Part shown: positions 26,981-34,843 of the stretch, one piece after another
How the letters are laid out: every line of letters begins with the position of its first letter
How positions within the stretch are numbered: the stretch's first letter is position 1
NCBI RefSeq assembly: GCF_019753765.1
Contig: NZ_JAIJZW010000001.1
Coordinates: 1-43,116, forward strand
Reading direction: 5' to 3'
DNA length: 43,116 nt
Source: Microbacterium marinilacus
Lineage (GTDB): Bacteria > Actinomycetota > Actinomycetes > Actinomycetales > Microbacteriaceae
Translations under genes and position numbers: made by a program
The notes under the pieces: model-generated
Database searches by the model: none
The model's input: only the letters and a program-made list of their open reading frames with translations
What the model was told of the DNA's origin: nothing

Positions 26981-26996
26981 CTACCCGTTCGGGTAG
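26981..26996. promoter_or_regulatory. Palindrome upstream of the luxR-type gene and fdhA, candidate operator
   Basis: CTACCCG, TT, CGGGTAG: perfect 7-base arms 24 bases upstream of the luxR-type -10 element, in the region shared with the divergent fdhA. LuxR/NarL-type proteins commonly bind short palindromes of this size. Confidence 0.5.
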
Positions 26997-27118
26997 CCGG
27001 GCCCACCCTCGCCGGTGGTGCGGCCGCCTCGTCGCGCGCGTGACGATGGGCGCGGTGCCGTCACCCAGGCGCCGTCACCGGGCGACCGGCTCGGGACTCT
27101 GCTGACCAGGAGGCAAAG

Positions 27119-28339
27119 ATGCCATCGAACAGGGCTGTCGCATACAAGGGCCCCGGCAAGGTCGAGGTGATCGACATCGACTATCCCACCTTCGAGTTGA
27201 AGGACGGCCCGGGCGTGAACCCGGCCAACGTGGGGCGCAAGCTGCCGCACGCGGCGATCATCCGCACGATCGCCACGAACATCTGCGGGTCGGACCAGCA
27301 CATGGTGCGCGGTCGCACCACGGCTCCGGTCGACCTCGTGCTCGGCCACGAGATCACCGGCGAGGTCGTCGAGGTCGGTCCCGGCGTGGAGTTCGTGAAG
27401 GTCGGCGACATCGTCTCGGTGCCGTTCAACATCGCGTGCGGCCGCTGTCGCAACTGCAAGAGCGGCAAGACGGGCATCTGCCTCAACGTCAACCCCGACC
27501 GGCCGGGCAGCGCCTACGGCTACGTCGACATGGGCGGATGGGTCGGCGGACAGGCGAACTACGTGCTCGTGCCGTACGCCGACTGGAACGCGCTCGTCTT
27601 CCCCGACCGCGATCGCGCGCTCGAGAAGATCCTCGACCTCGCGCTGCTGTCGGACATCTTCCCGACCGGCTTCCACGGCGCGGTGACGGCGGGGGTGGAG
27701 GTCGGCTCGACCGTCTACATCGCCGGCGCGGGCCCGGTCGGCCTCGCTGCCGCGGCCGGCGCGCAGCTGCTCGGCGCGGCGGTGGTGATCGTCGGCGACC
27801 TGAACGACGAACGGCTGGCGCAGGCCCGCAGCTTCGGGTGCGAGACCGTGAACGTGGGAGAGGGCGCCGTGCCCGACCAGCTCGAACAGCTCCTCGGGGT
27901 GCCCGAGGTCGACGCCGCCGTCGACGCGGTCGGCTTCGAGGCGCGCGGACACGGTCACGGCGCGAAGGCGGAGGAGGCGCCGGCGACGGTGCTGAACTCG
28001 ATCTTCGACATCACCGCCGCGGGCGGCGCGGTCGGCATCCCCGGTCTGTACGTCACGGGGGACCCCGGTGGCGTCGACGAGGCGGCGCGGCGCGGTTCGC
28101 TGTCGCTGAGCCTCGGCACCGCGTGGGCCAAGTCGCTGTCCTTCACCACCGGCCAGTGCCCCGTCATGCGGTACAACCGGCAGCTCTCGCAGGCGATCCT
28201 GCACGACCGCGTCCAGATCGCGAAGGCGGTCAACGCCACGGCCATCCCGCTCGAGGACGCCCCTCAGGGGTATGCCGAGTTCGACGCGGGAGCGGCGACG
28301 AAGTACGTCCTCGACCCCAACGGCTACCTCGGCGTCTGA
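27119..28339 (+). CDS. fdhA: Glutathione-independent formaldehyde dehydrogenase (zinc-dependent MDR)
   Basis: A 406-residue medium-chain dehydrogenase. Catalytic zinc ligands are seen in NICGSDQH (Cys56) and GHEITGE (His77); the structural zinc lobe has Cys107, 110, 113 and 121 (CGRCRNCKSGKTGIC). The cofactor fold starts with VYIAGAGPVGLAAAAGAQLL. The N-terminal stretch and the C-terminal part (LNSIFDITAAGGAVGIPGLY) match the Pseudomonas putida type, which oxidises formaldehyde with NAD without glutathione. AGGAGG precedes the ATG. The next gene follows after 59 bases with its own ribosome site and is likely in the same operon. Confidence 0.9.
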   Translation: MPSNRAVAYKGPGKVEVIDIDYPTFELKDGPGVNPANVGRKLPHAAIIRTIATNICGSDQHMVRGRTTAPVDLVLGHEITGEVVEVGPGVEFVKVGDIVSVPFNIACGRCRNCKSGKTGICLNVNPDRPGSAYGYVDMGGWVGGQANYVLVPYADWNALVFPDRDRALEKILDLALLSDIFPTGFHGAVTAGVEVGSTVYIAGAGPVGLAAAAGAQLLGAAVVIVGDLNDERLAQARSFGCETVNVGEGAVPDQLEQLLGVPEVDAAVDAVGFEARGHGHGAKAEEAPATVLNSIFDITAAGGAVGIPGLYVTGDPGGVDEAARRGSLSLSLGTAWAKSLSFTTGQCPVMRYNRQLSQAILHDRVQIAKAVNATAIPLEDAPQGYAEFDAGAATKYVLDPNGYLGV

Positions 28340-28398
28340 GCGTCGGCCATGATCGCCGGCTCCACGCAGCCGGATCCCACGAAAGGAAGGCATCCCAC

Positions 28399-28803
28399 AT
28401 GAGCTCCCTCACCCTCGCCGACGCCCGCACGATCATCGCCGCCGCCGAGGCTCGCGCGACGGAGATCGGCCAGCCGATGAACATCGCCGTCGTGGACGGC
28501 GGCGGAAACCTGATCTCGCACGTCCGTCAGGACGGCGCGTGGATCGGCAGCATCGACATCTCGATCAGCAAGGCGTGGACGTCGCGCGCCTTCGACATCC
28601 AGACGAAGGACCTGGGCGAGAACTCCCAGCCGACTCAGCAGTTCTTCGGCATCCACACCACCAACGGCGGCAAGGTCGCGATCTTCGCCGGCGGGGTCCC
28701 GTTGCTGCGCGACGGAGTGGTCGTCGGCGGGCTGGGCGTGAGCGGCGGCTCGGGCGAGCAGGACCAGACGGTCGCGGAGGCGGGCGCCGCGGCGCTCGGC
28801 TGA
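28399..28803 (+). CDS. GlcG/HbpS-like (DUF336) protein
   Basis: A 134-residue protein with the complete GlcG/HbpS fold pattern: LTLADARTIIAAAEARATEI, MNIAVVDGGGNLISHVR, SKAWTSRAFDI and a glycine-rich end with VVGGLGVSGGSGEQDQTVAEAG. No signal peptide is seen, so it acts in the cytosol. Some relatives bind haem, others sit beside alcohol or glycol oxidation genes with unknown role; the link to formaldehyde dehydrogenase here fits the second group. GGAAGG lies upstream of the ATG at 28399. A strong terminator follows. Confidence 0.9.
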   Translation: MSSLTLADARTIIAAAEARATEIGQPMNIAVVDGGGNLISHVRQDGAWIGSIDISISKAWTSRAFDIQTKDLGENSQPTQQFFGIHTTNGGKVAIFAGGVPLLRDGVVVGGLGVSGGSGEQDQTVAEAGAAALG

Positions 28804-28841
28804 CCCGGACGAGGCCGGCGCGGCACGGCCGCGCACGGACG

Positions 28842-28892
28842 CCTCCCCGTCGCCCGCGCGCGTGGCGCGCGTCGGGCCGACGGGGAGGTTTT
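28842..28892 (+). terminator. Intrinsic terminator after the fdhA operon
   Basis: Outer 11-base arms (CCTCCCCGTCG at 28842 and its complement at 28878-28888) enclose further GC-rich pairing, and TTTT follows at 28889-28892. Confidence 0.88.
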
Positions 28893-28939
28893 CCGCGCCA
28901 TGACGCGCCTCGTCACACCGGCAACAGAGGTCACGCGGG

Positions 28940-28969
28940 TTTACATCCGACCCGGAAACCCCCTAAAGT
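28940..28969 (+). promoter_or_regulatory. Promoter of the BldC-like gene
   Basis: TTTACA at 28940-28945 and TAAAGT at 28964-28969 with an 18-base spacer form the best conventional promoter of the window. Transcription would begin near 28976, leaving a short leader with a strong ribosome site. Confidence 0.65.
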
Positions 28970-28997
28970 GAACTCCAGCTCAAGAGGGGGAGGCCCT

Positions 28998-29189
28998 GTG
29001 CCCGAGATGCCGGACGTGCGGTTCCTGACCGTCGCCGAGGTCGCAGACATCATGCGCGTGTCGAAGATGACGGTCTACCGTCTCGTCCACGCGGGTGAGC
29101 TCCCCGCCGTGCGCTTCGGGCGCAGCTACCGCGTGCCGGAGTCGGCCGTGACCGCGGCCCTGCAGCGCCCGATCGCCGACGTCGGTTGA
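28998..29189 (+). CDS. BldC-like small helix-turn-helix DNA-binding protein
   Basis: A 63-residue protein consisting of one MerR/excisionase-type helix-turn-helix (FLTVAEVADIMRVSKMTVYR) and a short wing (GRSYRVPESAV). It resembles BldC-type regulators and the Mycobacterium protein Rv0500A, which also precedes the bS22 gene. It starts at GTG 28998 after GAGGGGGAGG. A single such domain would bind DNA as a multimer; targets are unknown. A second possible -10 element (TAAACT at 29230) lies between it and the next gene. Confidence 0.9.
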   Translation: MPEMPDVRFLTVAEVADIMRVSKMTVYRLVHAGELPAVRFGRSYRVPESAVTAALQRPIADVG

Positions 29190-29316
29190 GCGACTCCGCC
29201 CTCTCGTCTGCTGTGCGGGCGGCATAGGGTAAACTGTCCCGAAGGCACGCTTCCGCTGTGCCCGATCCCGGACGCCGCATGCTCGACGTCCAACCCCCTG
29301 ACATTGTGAGGTTTCC

Positions 29317-29415
29317 GTGGGTTCTGTCATCAAGAAGCGCCGCAAGCGCATGGCGAAGAAGAAGCACCGCAAGCTGCTTCGCAAGACTCGCCACCAGCGC
29401 CGCAACAAGAAGTAA
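29317..29415 (+). CDS. 30S ribosomal protein bS22 (AURKAIP1/COX24 domain)
   Basis: A 32-residue, extremely basic protein starting GSVIKKRRKRMAKKKHRKL after a GTG and ending in QRRNKK. It matches the small actinobacterial ribosomal protein bS22, seen in mycobacterial 30S subunits, in sequence and size. GAGG lies seven bases before the start. It follows the BldC-like gene, the order also found in Mycobacterium (Rv0500A-Rv0500B). The gene is easily missed because of its size. Codon use and the terminator just after it support that it is real. Confidence 0.93.
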   Translation: MGSVIKKRRKRMAKKKHRKLLRKTRHQRRNKK

Positions 29416-29431
29416 GCGGACGCAGCCAGTG

Positions 29432-29460
29432 ACGCCGGCCCCGATCGGGCCGGCGTTCTT
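29432..29460 (+). terminator. Intrinsic terminator after the bS22 gene
   Basis: Ten-base arms (ACGCCGGCCC at 29432-29441 and its complement at 29447-29456) with a five-base loop, followed by TCTT. Confidence 0.85.
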
Positions 29461-29535
29461 GGTATCCGAGGGCCTTCTGCGCGCGGCGTACCCGCCGGCT
29501 CGCCTTCGGCTCGATCAACGACCAGTATGGGATGC

Positions 29536-29829
29536 ATGAACGAGATCTCGGTCCAGGACCTTCACGCCCGCCAGGATGTGCCGCTCGTCGACGTCCGCGA
29601 GGTGCACGAGTTCGACGCCGGCCACGTGCCGGGTGCGATCAACATCCCGATGTCGCAGCTGAGCGAGCGCGTGGGCGACCTCCCGGCCGAGCCGTTCGAC
29701 GTGATCTGCGAGCTCGGCGGACGTTCGGGACGCGTGGTCGAGGCGCTGAGCGAGCGCGGCTACGAGGTGACGAACGTCGCCGGCGGCACGAGCGCGTGGC
29801 GCGAGGCCGGCTACGCCGTCGAGCAGTGA
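29536..29829 (+). CDS. Rhodanese-like domain protein
   Basis: A 97-residue single-domain rhodanese: PLVDVREVHEFDAGHVPGAI, then VICELGGRSGRVVEAL where the active-site loop begins at the Cys in ICELGGRS. It would carry sulfur as a cysteine persulfide in the cytosol. I choose ATG 29536; an in-frame ATG at 29527 would add three residues. CAGTAT at 29523-29528 lies seven bases before 29536 and supports a leaderless start there. The stop is one base before the next gene, so the two are cotranscribed. Confidence 0.9.
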   Translation: MNEISVQDLHARQDVPLVDVREVHEFDAGHVPGAINIPMSQLSERVGDLPAEPFDVICELGGRSGRVVEALSERGYEVTNVAGGTSAWREAGYAVEQ

Positions 29830-29830
29830 C

Positions 29831-30106
29831 GTGACCGCGCTCACCCTGATCGGGAAGCCCGACTGCCACCTCTGCGATGTCGCGCGGGACGTGATCGACC
29901 AGGTGCTCGCCGAGCTCCCCGACGACGTCGCCGACGCGGTCGAGGTGCGCGAGGCCTCCATCCAGGACGACCCTGCCCTGTTCGATCAGTGGTGGGAGAA
30001 GATCCCGGTCGTGCTCATCGACGACCGACTGCACGGCCACTGGCGCGTCGCTCCCGACCGCCTGCGCGCCGCGCTGCTCGACGCGGCTGCGACGCAGACC
30101 GCCTGA
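29831..30106 (+). CDS. Glutaredoxin-like (DUF836) thiol protein
   Basis: A 91-residue thioredoxin-fold protein with the redox pair Cys12-His-Leu-Cys15 (LIGKPDCHLCDVARDVI) and the cis-proline loop KIPVVLIDDRL. This is the small glutaredoxin-like family (DUF836) common in actinobacteria. It begins at a GTG one base after the rhodanese stop, so both probably act in thiol or sulfur handling. The next gene follows after 16 bases. Confidence 0.9.
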   Translation: MTALTLIGKPDCHLCDVARDVIDQVLAELPDDVADAVEVREASIQDDPALFDQWWEKIPVVLIDDRLHGHWRVAPDRLRAALLDAAATQTA

Positions 30107-30122
30107 CCGATCGGAGACCCTG

Positions 30123-30425
30123 ATGATCCGCCACATCGTGCTGTTCCAGCTCGCCTCGACCGACCCCGCCGAGCGCGCCGAGCAGTTCGCCGAGTCCCGC
30201 CGTCGCGTGCGCGCCCTCGTCGGCGTCGTGCCGGGGGTGCGCGAGCTCGACGTGCACGCCAACGCCCTGGACGACGATCGCAACGCCGACATCGCGATCG
30301 TCGGCGACTTCGACGACCTCGCGGCCGTCGAGGCGTACGCGACGCATCCGGCTCACGTGGAGGTCATCGAGTACATCGCCTCGATCCGCACGGACGTGCG
30401 CGCGGCGATCGACTTCGAGGTCTGA
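30123..30425 (+). CDS. Dabb-family (stress-responsive alpha/beta barrel) protein
   Basis: A 100-residue protein that opens with MIRHIVLFQLAS and holds HPAHVEVIEYIA near its end, the two hallmarks of the Dabb fold (a dimeric ferredoxin-like barrel). The function of most members is unknown. GGAG is seven bases before the ATG. It ends the rhodanese-glutaredoxin operon, and its last two codons and stop form one half of a perfect palindrome shared with the convergent gene. Confidence 0.9.
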   Translation: MIRHIVLFQLASTDPAERAEQFAESRRRVRALVGVVPGVRELDVHANALDDDRNADIAIVGDFDDLAAVEAYATHPAHVEVIEYIASIRTDVRAAIDFEV

Positions 30426-30439
30426 GCGCTCAGACCTCG
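30416..30439. terminator. 24-bp perfect palindrome spanning both convergent stop codons
   Basis: The half CGAGGTCTGAGC (30416-30427) is followed directly by its complement (30428-30439). In each direction it encodes Glu-Val-stop as GAG GTC TGA. As RNA it gives a ten-base stem with a GCGC loop, so it likely ends both transcripts. There is no T-run. Confidence 0.7.
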
Positions 30440-32100
30440 CTCGCCGCGGCTCGACCGGCGGTGCGGCCCGAGAAGAGGCACCCTCCGAGGAACGTTCCCT
30501 CCAGCGCGTTGTAGCCCATCATCCCGCCGCCGCCGAAGCCGGCCACCTCGCCCGCGGCGTACAGGCCGGAGATCGGCGTGCCCGAACCGTCCGTCGACGG
30601 CACCAGGCAGCGGCCGCGGAGATCGGTCTCGAGGCCGCCGAGGGTCTTGCGCGACAGGATGTGCAGCTTCACCGCGATGAGCGGGCCCGCCTTCGGATCG
30701 AGGATGCGGTGCGGTCGCGCGGTGCGGATCAGCCTGTCGCCGCGGTAGTTCCGCGCGCCGCGGACGGCGGTCACCTGGGCGTCCTTCGAGAACGGGTTGG
30801 CGATCTCCCGGTCGCGTTCCTCGATGATCCGTCGCAGCGAGGCCTCGTCGAGCTCGGGCCCCTCCGGGTCGAGGCGGGCCAGCCTGTTCATCCCGGCGAC
30901 GAGGTCATGCAGTTCGTCGGCGACGACGAAGTCCTCGCCGTGCTCCTTGAACGCCTCGACCGGGCCCGGCGCGCCCGACCTCAGCCGCTGCAGCAGCAGC
31001 CGGAGGTCGCGGCCGGTCAGGTCCGGGTTCTGCTCGGAGCCCGACAGGGCGAACTCCTTCTCGATGATCCGCTGGGTCAGCACGAACCACGAGTAGTCGT
31101 GGCCCGTGCCCCGCAGGTGCCTCAGCGTGCCGAGGGTGTCGAAGCCCGGATGGTAGGGAGCGGGCAGCCTTCGGCCGGCGGCGTCCAGCCACAGCGACGA
31201 CGGGCCCGGGAGGATCCGGATGCCGTGATTCGCCCAGATCGGGTCCCAGTTGCGGATGCCCTCGACGTAGTGCCACATCCGATCGGGATTGATGACGCTG
31301 GCGCCGGAGTCCTGCGTGATCCGCAGCATGCGACCGTCGACGTGAGCGGGCACGCCGCTCACCATCGTGCGCGGGGGAGCGCCGAGCCGCTCCGGCCATG
31401 CCGCGCGCACGAGGTCGTGGTCGCCGCCGATGCCGCCGGACGTCACGATCACCGCCCCGGCGCCGAGCTCGAACTCGCCGATCTCTGCCCGGCTGGAGGC
31501 ACGCCCTCGCTCGACGGCGCTCGTCTCGAGCACGGCTCCGCGCACGCCGGTGACGGCGCCGTCGGTGACGACCAGCGCGTCGACCCGATGGCGGAAGGCG
31601 AGACGGATGCGGCCCGACTGCGCGTGCGCGCGCACCCGCCGCTCGAACGGCTCGACCACGCCGGGCCCGGTGCCCCAGGTGATGTGGAAACGCGGCACCG
31701 AGTTGCCGTGCCCGCCGGCGGTTCCGTCGCCCCGCTCCGCCCAGCCGACGACCGGGAAGATCCGATGGCCCATCTGGCGCAGCCATGCGCGCTTCTCGCC
31801 CGCGGCGAAGTCGAGGTAGGCGTCGGCCCACGCGCGCGGCCACCGGTCCTCCGGGCGGTCGAACTGCGCGGATCCGAACCAGTCCTGTCGTGCGAGCTCG
31901 AGCGAGTCGCGCACGCCCATGCGGCGCTGCTCGGGGCTGTCGATCAGGAACAGCCCGCCGAGACTCCAGAAGGCCTGCCCGCCGAGGCTCTGCTCGCCCT
32001 CCTGGTCGACCAGGATGACGCTCCTGCCGGCGTCGGCGGCCTCAGCGGCGGCTGCCAGGCCCGCCAGCCCAGCCCCGACGACGACGATGTCCGCATCCAC
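30430..32100 (-). CDS. FAD-binding dehydrogenase (3-ketosteroid dehydrogenase/fumarate reductase-like)
   Basis: A 556-residue flavoprotein. The FAD loop VVVGAGLAGLAAAAEAADAG starts at residue 6, and the C-terminal FAD site appears as GLYAAGEVAGFGGGGMMGYNALEGTF split over a Gly-rich run. This matches the COG3573 group of putative FAD-binding dehydrogenases; the substrate is unknown. No signal peptide is present. It starts at GTG 32098-32100 with its own leaderless-type promoter and lies 37 bases downstream of aspS. Confidence 0.9.
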   Translation of the reverse strand: MDADIVVVGAGLAGLAAAAEAADAGRSVILVDQEGEQSLGGQAFWSLGGLFLIDSPEQRRMGVRDSLELARQDWFGSAQFDRPEDRWPRAWADAYLDFAAGEKRAWLRQMGHRIFPVVGWAERGDGTAGGHGNSVPRFHITWGTGPGVVEPFERRVRAHAQSGRIRLAFRHRVDALVVTDGAVTGVRGAVLETSAVERGRASSRAEIGEFELGAGAVIVTSGGIGGDHDLVRAAWPERLGAPPRTMVSGVPAHVDGRMLRITQDSGASVINPDRMWHYVEGIRNWDPIWANHGIRILPGPSSLWLDAAGRRLPAPYHPGFDTLGTLRHLRGTGHDYSWFVLTQRIIEKEFALSGSEQNPDLTGRDLRLLLQRLRSGAPGPVEAFKEHGEDFVVADELHDLVAGMNRLARLDPEGPELDEASLRRIIEERDREIANPFSKDAQVTAVRGARNYRGDRLIRTARPHRILDPKAGPLIAVKLHILSRKTLGGLETDLRGRCLVPSTDGSGTPISGLYAAGEVAGFGGGGMMGYNALEGTFLGGCLFSGRTAGRAAASEV

Positions 32101-32106
32101 GAGGCG

Positions 32107-32112
32107 AGGCTA
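32107..32112 (-). promoter_or_regulatory. Leaderless -10 element of the FAD dehydrogenase gene
   Basis: TAGCCT on the minus strand, six bases before the GTG at 32100, in the short gap after aspS. Confidence 0.55.
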
Positions 32113-32137
32113 CCGCGCGCGGCGGCGGCGTGCGGCG

Positions 32138-33922
32138 TCAGGCGTCGGCGGGCTCGGCCTCGGGCTCGGCGTCCACGCCCGCCTCGGCACGCTGCTCCGG
32201 CGTGATCGGGGCCGGAGCCTCGGTCAGCGGGTCGAAGCCGCCGCCCGACTTCGGGAACGCGATGACCTCGCGGATCGAGTCGGTCTTCGTCAGGTGCTGC
32301 AGCACGCGGTCCATGCCGAGCGCGATGCCGCCGTGGGGCGGGGCGCCGAACTTGAAGGCGTCGAGCAGGAAGCCGAACTTCTCCTGCGCCGCCTGCTCGT
32401 CGATGCCCATGATCTTGAACACCCGCTTCTGGACGTCCTCGCGGTGGATGCGGATGGACCCGCCGCCCAGCTCGGAGCCGTTGCAGACGATGTCGTACGC
32501 GTAGGCGAGGGCGGATCCCGGGTCGGTGTCGAACGTGTCCTCGAACTCGGGCTTGGGGCCCGTGAAGGCGTGGTGCACCGCCGTCCACTCACCGGCTCCG
32601 ACGGCCACGTCGCCAGAGGCGACCGCGTCGCCCGCGGGCTCGAACATCGGCGCGTCGACGACCCAGGTGAACGCGAAGGCGTCCGGGTCGAGCAGGTCCA
32701 GGCGCCGGCCGATCTCGACGCGTGCGGCGCCCAGAAGGGCGCGCGAGGCCTTCGTGGCGCCGGCGGCGAAGAACGCGCAGTCGCCGGGCTGGGCGCCCAC
32801 GAGCTCGGCGAGGCCCGCCTGCTCGGCCTCGGAGAGGTTCTTGGCGACCGGCCCGCCGAGCGTGCCGTCCTCGTTGAACAGCACGTACGCGAGGCCGCGG
32901 GCGCCGCGCTGCTTCGCCCACTCCTGCCACGCGTCGAGCGTCTTGCGGGGCTGGCTCGCGCCGCCCGGCATCAGGACGGCGCCGACGTACTCCGACTGGA
33001 ACACCCGGAACGGGGTGTCGCGGAAGTAGTCGGTCGCCTCGACGAGCTCGAGGCCGAAGCGCAGGTCGGGCTTGTCAGAGCCGTACTTCGCCATCGCGTC
33101 GGCGTAGGTGATGCGGGGCAGCGGCGTCTGCACGTCGACGTCGATCGTGGCCCACATGGCCTTGATGACGTCCTCCATCATCTCGATGACGTCCTCCTGG
33201 TCCACGAAGCTCATCTCGATGTCGAGCTGCGTGAACTCCGGCTGACGGTCGGCCCGGAAGTCCTCGTCGCGGTAGCAACGGGCGATCTGGTAGTACTTCT
33301 CCACGCCGCCGACCATCAGCAGCTGCTTGAACAGCTGCGGGCTCTGCGGCAGCGCGTACCAGCTGCCGGGGTGCAGGCGCGCCGGCACGAGGAAGTCGCG
33401 CGCGCCCTCGGGCGTCGAGCGGGTCAGGGTCGGGGTCTCGACCTCGACGAACTCACGCTCGTGCAGGACGTCGCGGATCGCCTTGTAGACCTGCGAGCGC
33501 AGGCGGAGCGCGCTCGCCGGTCCCTGGCGGCGCAGGTCCAGGTAGCGGTGCTTGAGCCGGGCCTCCTCGCCGATCGGGTCGGCGTCCGCGCCCCCCGAGA
33601 CCTGGAAGGGCAGCGGTGCGGACTCGTTCAGCACCTCGACGTCGTTCGCGACCAGCTCGATCTCGCCGGTCGGGAGGTTCGGGTTCTCGTTGCCGGCGGG
33701 ACGACGGCCGACCTCGCCGGTGACCTTCAGCACGAACTCGCTGCGCAGCGGGTGCGCAACGGCCTCGTCGCGGATGACCACCTGGGCGATGCCCGAGGCG
33801 TCGCGCAGGTCGATGAACGCCACCCCGCCGTGATCGCGACGGCGGTCGACCCAGCCCGTGAGGGTGACGGTCTGACCGATGTGCTCGGCGCGCAGAGAGC
33901 CGGCGGTGTGGGTGCGAAGCAC
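32138..33922 (-). CDS. aspS: Aspartyl-tRNA synthetase
   Basis: A 594-residue class II synthetase. The N-terminal OB fold ([20 protein letters not shown]) binds the anticodon; class II motif 2 is seen in [20 protein letters not shown] and motif 3 in [13 protein letters not shown] (Met where many have Leu or Trp). A bacterial-type GAD insertion lies between. The C-terminal tail is acidic (EAEPADA). I start at GTG 33920-33922, seven bases after AGGAGG; the frame stays open further upstream without homology. It charges tRNA-Asp; whether it also charges tRNA-Asn cannot be judged here. Confidence 0.97.
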   Translation of the reverse strand: MLRTHTAGSLRAEHIGQTVTLTGWVDRRRDHGGVAFIDLRDASGIAQVVIRDEAVAHPLRSEFVLKVTGEVGRRPAGNENPNLPTGEIELVANDVEVLNESAPLPFQVSGGADADPIGEEARLKHRYLDLRRQGPASALRLRSQVYKAIRDVLHEREFVEVETPTLTRSTPEGARDFLVPARLHPGSWYALPQSPQLFKQLLMVGGVEKYYQIARCYRDEDFRADRQPEFTQLDIEMSFVDQEDVIEMMEDVIKAMWATIDVDVQTPLPRITYADAMAKYGSDKPDLRFGLELVEATDYFRDTPFRVFQSEYVGAVLMPGGASQPRKTLDAWQEWAKQRGARGLAYVLFNEDGTLGGPVAKNLSEAEQAGLAELVGAQPGDCAFFAAGATKASRALLGAARVEIGRRLDLLDPDAFAFTWVVDAPMFEPAGDAVASGDVAVGAGEWTAVHHAFTGPKPEFEDTFDTDPGSALAYAYDIVCNGSELGGGSIRIHREDVQKRVFKIMGIDEQAAQEKFGFLLDAFKFGAPPHGGIALGMDRVLQHLTKTDSIREVIAFPKSGGGFDPLTEAPAPITPEQRAEAGVDAEPEAEPADA

Positions 33923-34025
33923 GAGGAGTCCTCCTGGGGCGTGACGGAACTCGCCAAGTCTACGTGGCCGGGCCCGGCCCACCGCGGGCCGGCACGGCAC
34001 CCAGGGGATCGAGAGGACGTGCCGG

Positions 34026-34031
34026 TAGCGT
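34026..34031 (+). promoter_or_regulatory. Candidate -10 element of the DedA gene
   Basis: TAGCGT about 55 bases before the ATG at 34087, leaving a leader of about 50 bases with GAAAGG upstream of the start. No good -35 element is seen. Confidence 0.35.
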
Positions 34032-34086
34032 CGAGGCGGACCTCGCACGATGATCGACGCACGCCGACCGAAAGGCCCCTCCCCGC

Positions 34087-34752
34087 ATGACGACCGAGAC
34101 GACGGCCGCCGACGGATCCTGGCTCTCCGCGCTGGTGGATGCAGTCGTAGGGCTGATGGACGTGATCGGCCCTTACGGCGCCGGCGTGGCGATCGCCGCC
34201 GAGAACCTGTTCCCGCCGCTGCCCAGCGAGGCGATCCTGCCGATGGCCGGTCTCGCCGCCTCGCGCGGATCCTTCGCGCTCTGGGAGGCGATCCTGTGGA
34301 CGACGGTCGGCTCGGTCGTCGGTGCTCTGCTGCTCTACGGCCTCGGCGCGTGGTTCGGGCTGGAGCGCCTGCGCTGGGTCGCGGGCAAGCTGCCCCTGGT
34401 GAAGGTCGACGACGTCGATCGCACGGTGGCCTGGTTCGAGAGGCACGGCGGGAAGGCGGTGTTCTTCGGCCGGTTCGTCCCGATCTTCCGCAGTCTGATC
34501 TCGATACCGGCAGGCGTGGTGCACATGCCCCTGTGGCGGTTCACGCTGCTCACCGCCGCGGGGAGCCTGATCTGGAACACGATCTTCGTGCTCGTCGGCT
34601 GGTATCTCGGCGAGTCCTGGCACATCGTCGAGCAGTACATGGACGTCTTCCAGAACATCGTCATCGCTGTCGTCGTGATCGCCGTGGTCTGGTTCGTGGT
34701 CGCGCGGGTCGTCGCCATCCGCCGCGAGCGGCGGGACCCCGCCGCCGAGTGA
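34087..34752 (+). CDS. DedA-family membrane protein
   Basis: A 221-residue DedA/VTT protein. [20 protein letters not shown] holds the conserved Glu and proline-rich re-entrant loop, and [20 protein letters not shown] the second conserved re-entrant segment with Arg residues; both are diagnostic. The family moves lipid carriers such as undecaprenyl phosphate or phospholipids across the membrane. It is divergent from aspS. Downstream the next native gene was probably the convergent lipoprotein gene, now separated by the inserted segment 34797-36052. Confidence 0.93.
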   Translation: MTTETTAADGSWLSALVDAVVGLMDVIGPYGAGVAIAAENLFPPLPSEAILPMAGLAASRGSFALWEAILWTTVGSVVGALLLYGLGAWFGLERLRWVAGKLPLVKVDDVDRTVAWFERHGGKAVFFGRFVPIFRSLISIPAGVVHMPLWRFTLLTAAGSLIWNTIFVLVGWYLGESWHIVEQYMDVFQNIVIAVVVIAVVWFVVARVVAIRRERRDPAAE

Positions 34753-34775
34753 GCCGCCCCGCCTCGCTGGCGGAC

Positions 34776-34796
34776 GCCCGGGTCAGTCGTCGGTGA
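34776..34796. repeat. Left 21-bp direct repeat of the nuclease island (att-like)
   Basis: A perfect copy of 36032-36052, beginning GCCCGGGTCAGTC. It contains the complement of ACC GAC GAC TGA, the last codons of the lipoprotein gene, but here outside any gene. Confidence 0.85.
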
Positions 34797-34843
34797 CTAT
34801 TACGGCTCAGCGGAACGATCAGGCCGCTCGATCGTGGTTCGGC

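Noticed and set aside
34813..34840. Imperfect hairpin just after the nuclease stop (ACGATC and GATCGT arms) as its terminator
   Set aside because: The stem is only six bases with an unpaired bulge beyond; too weak to call.
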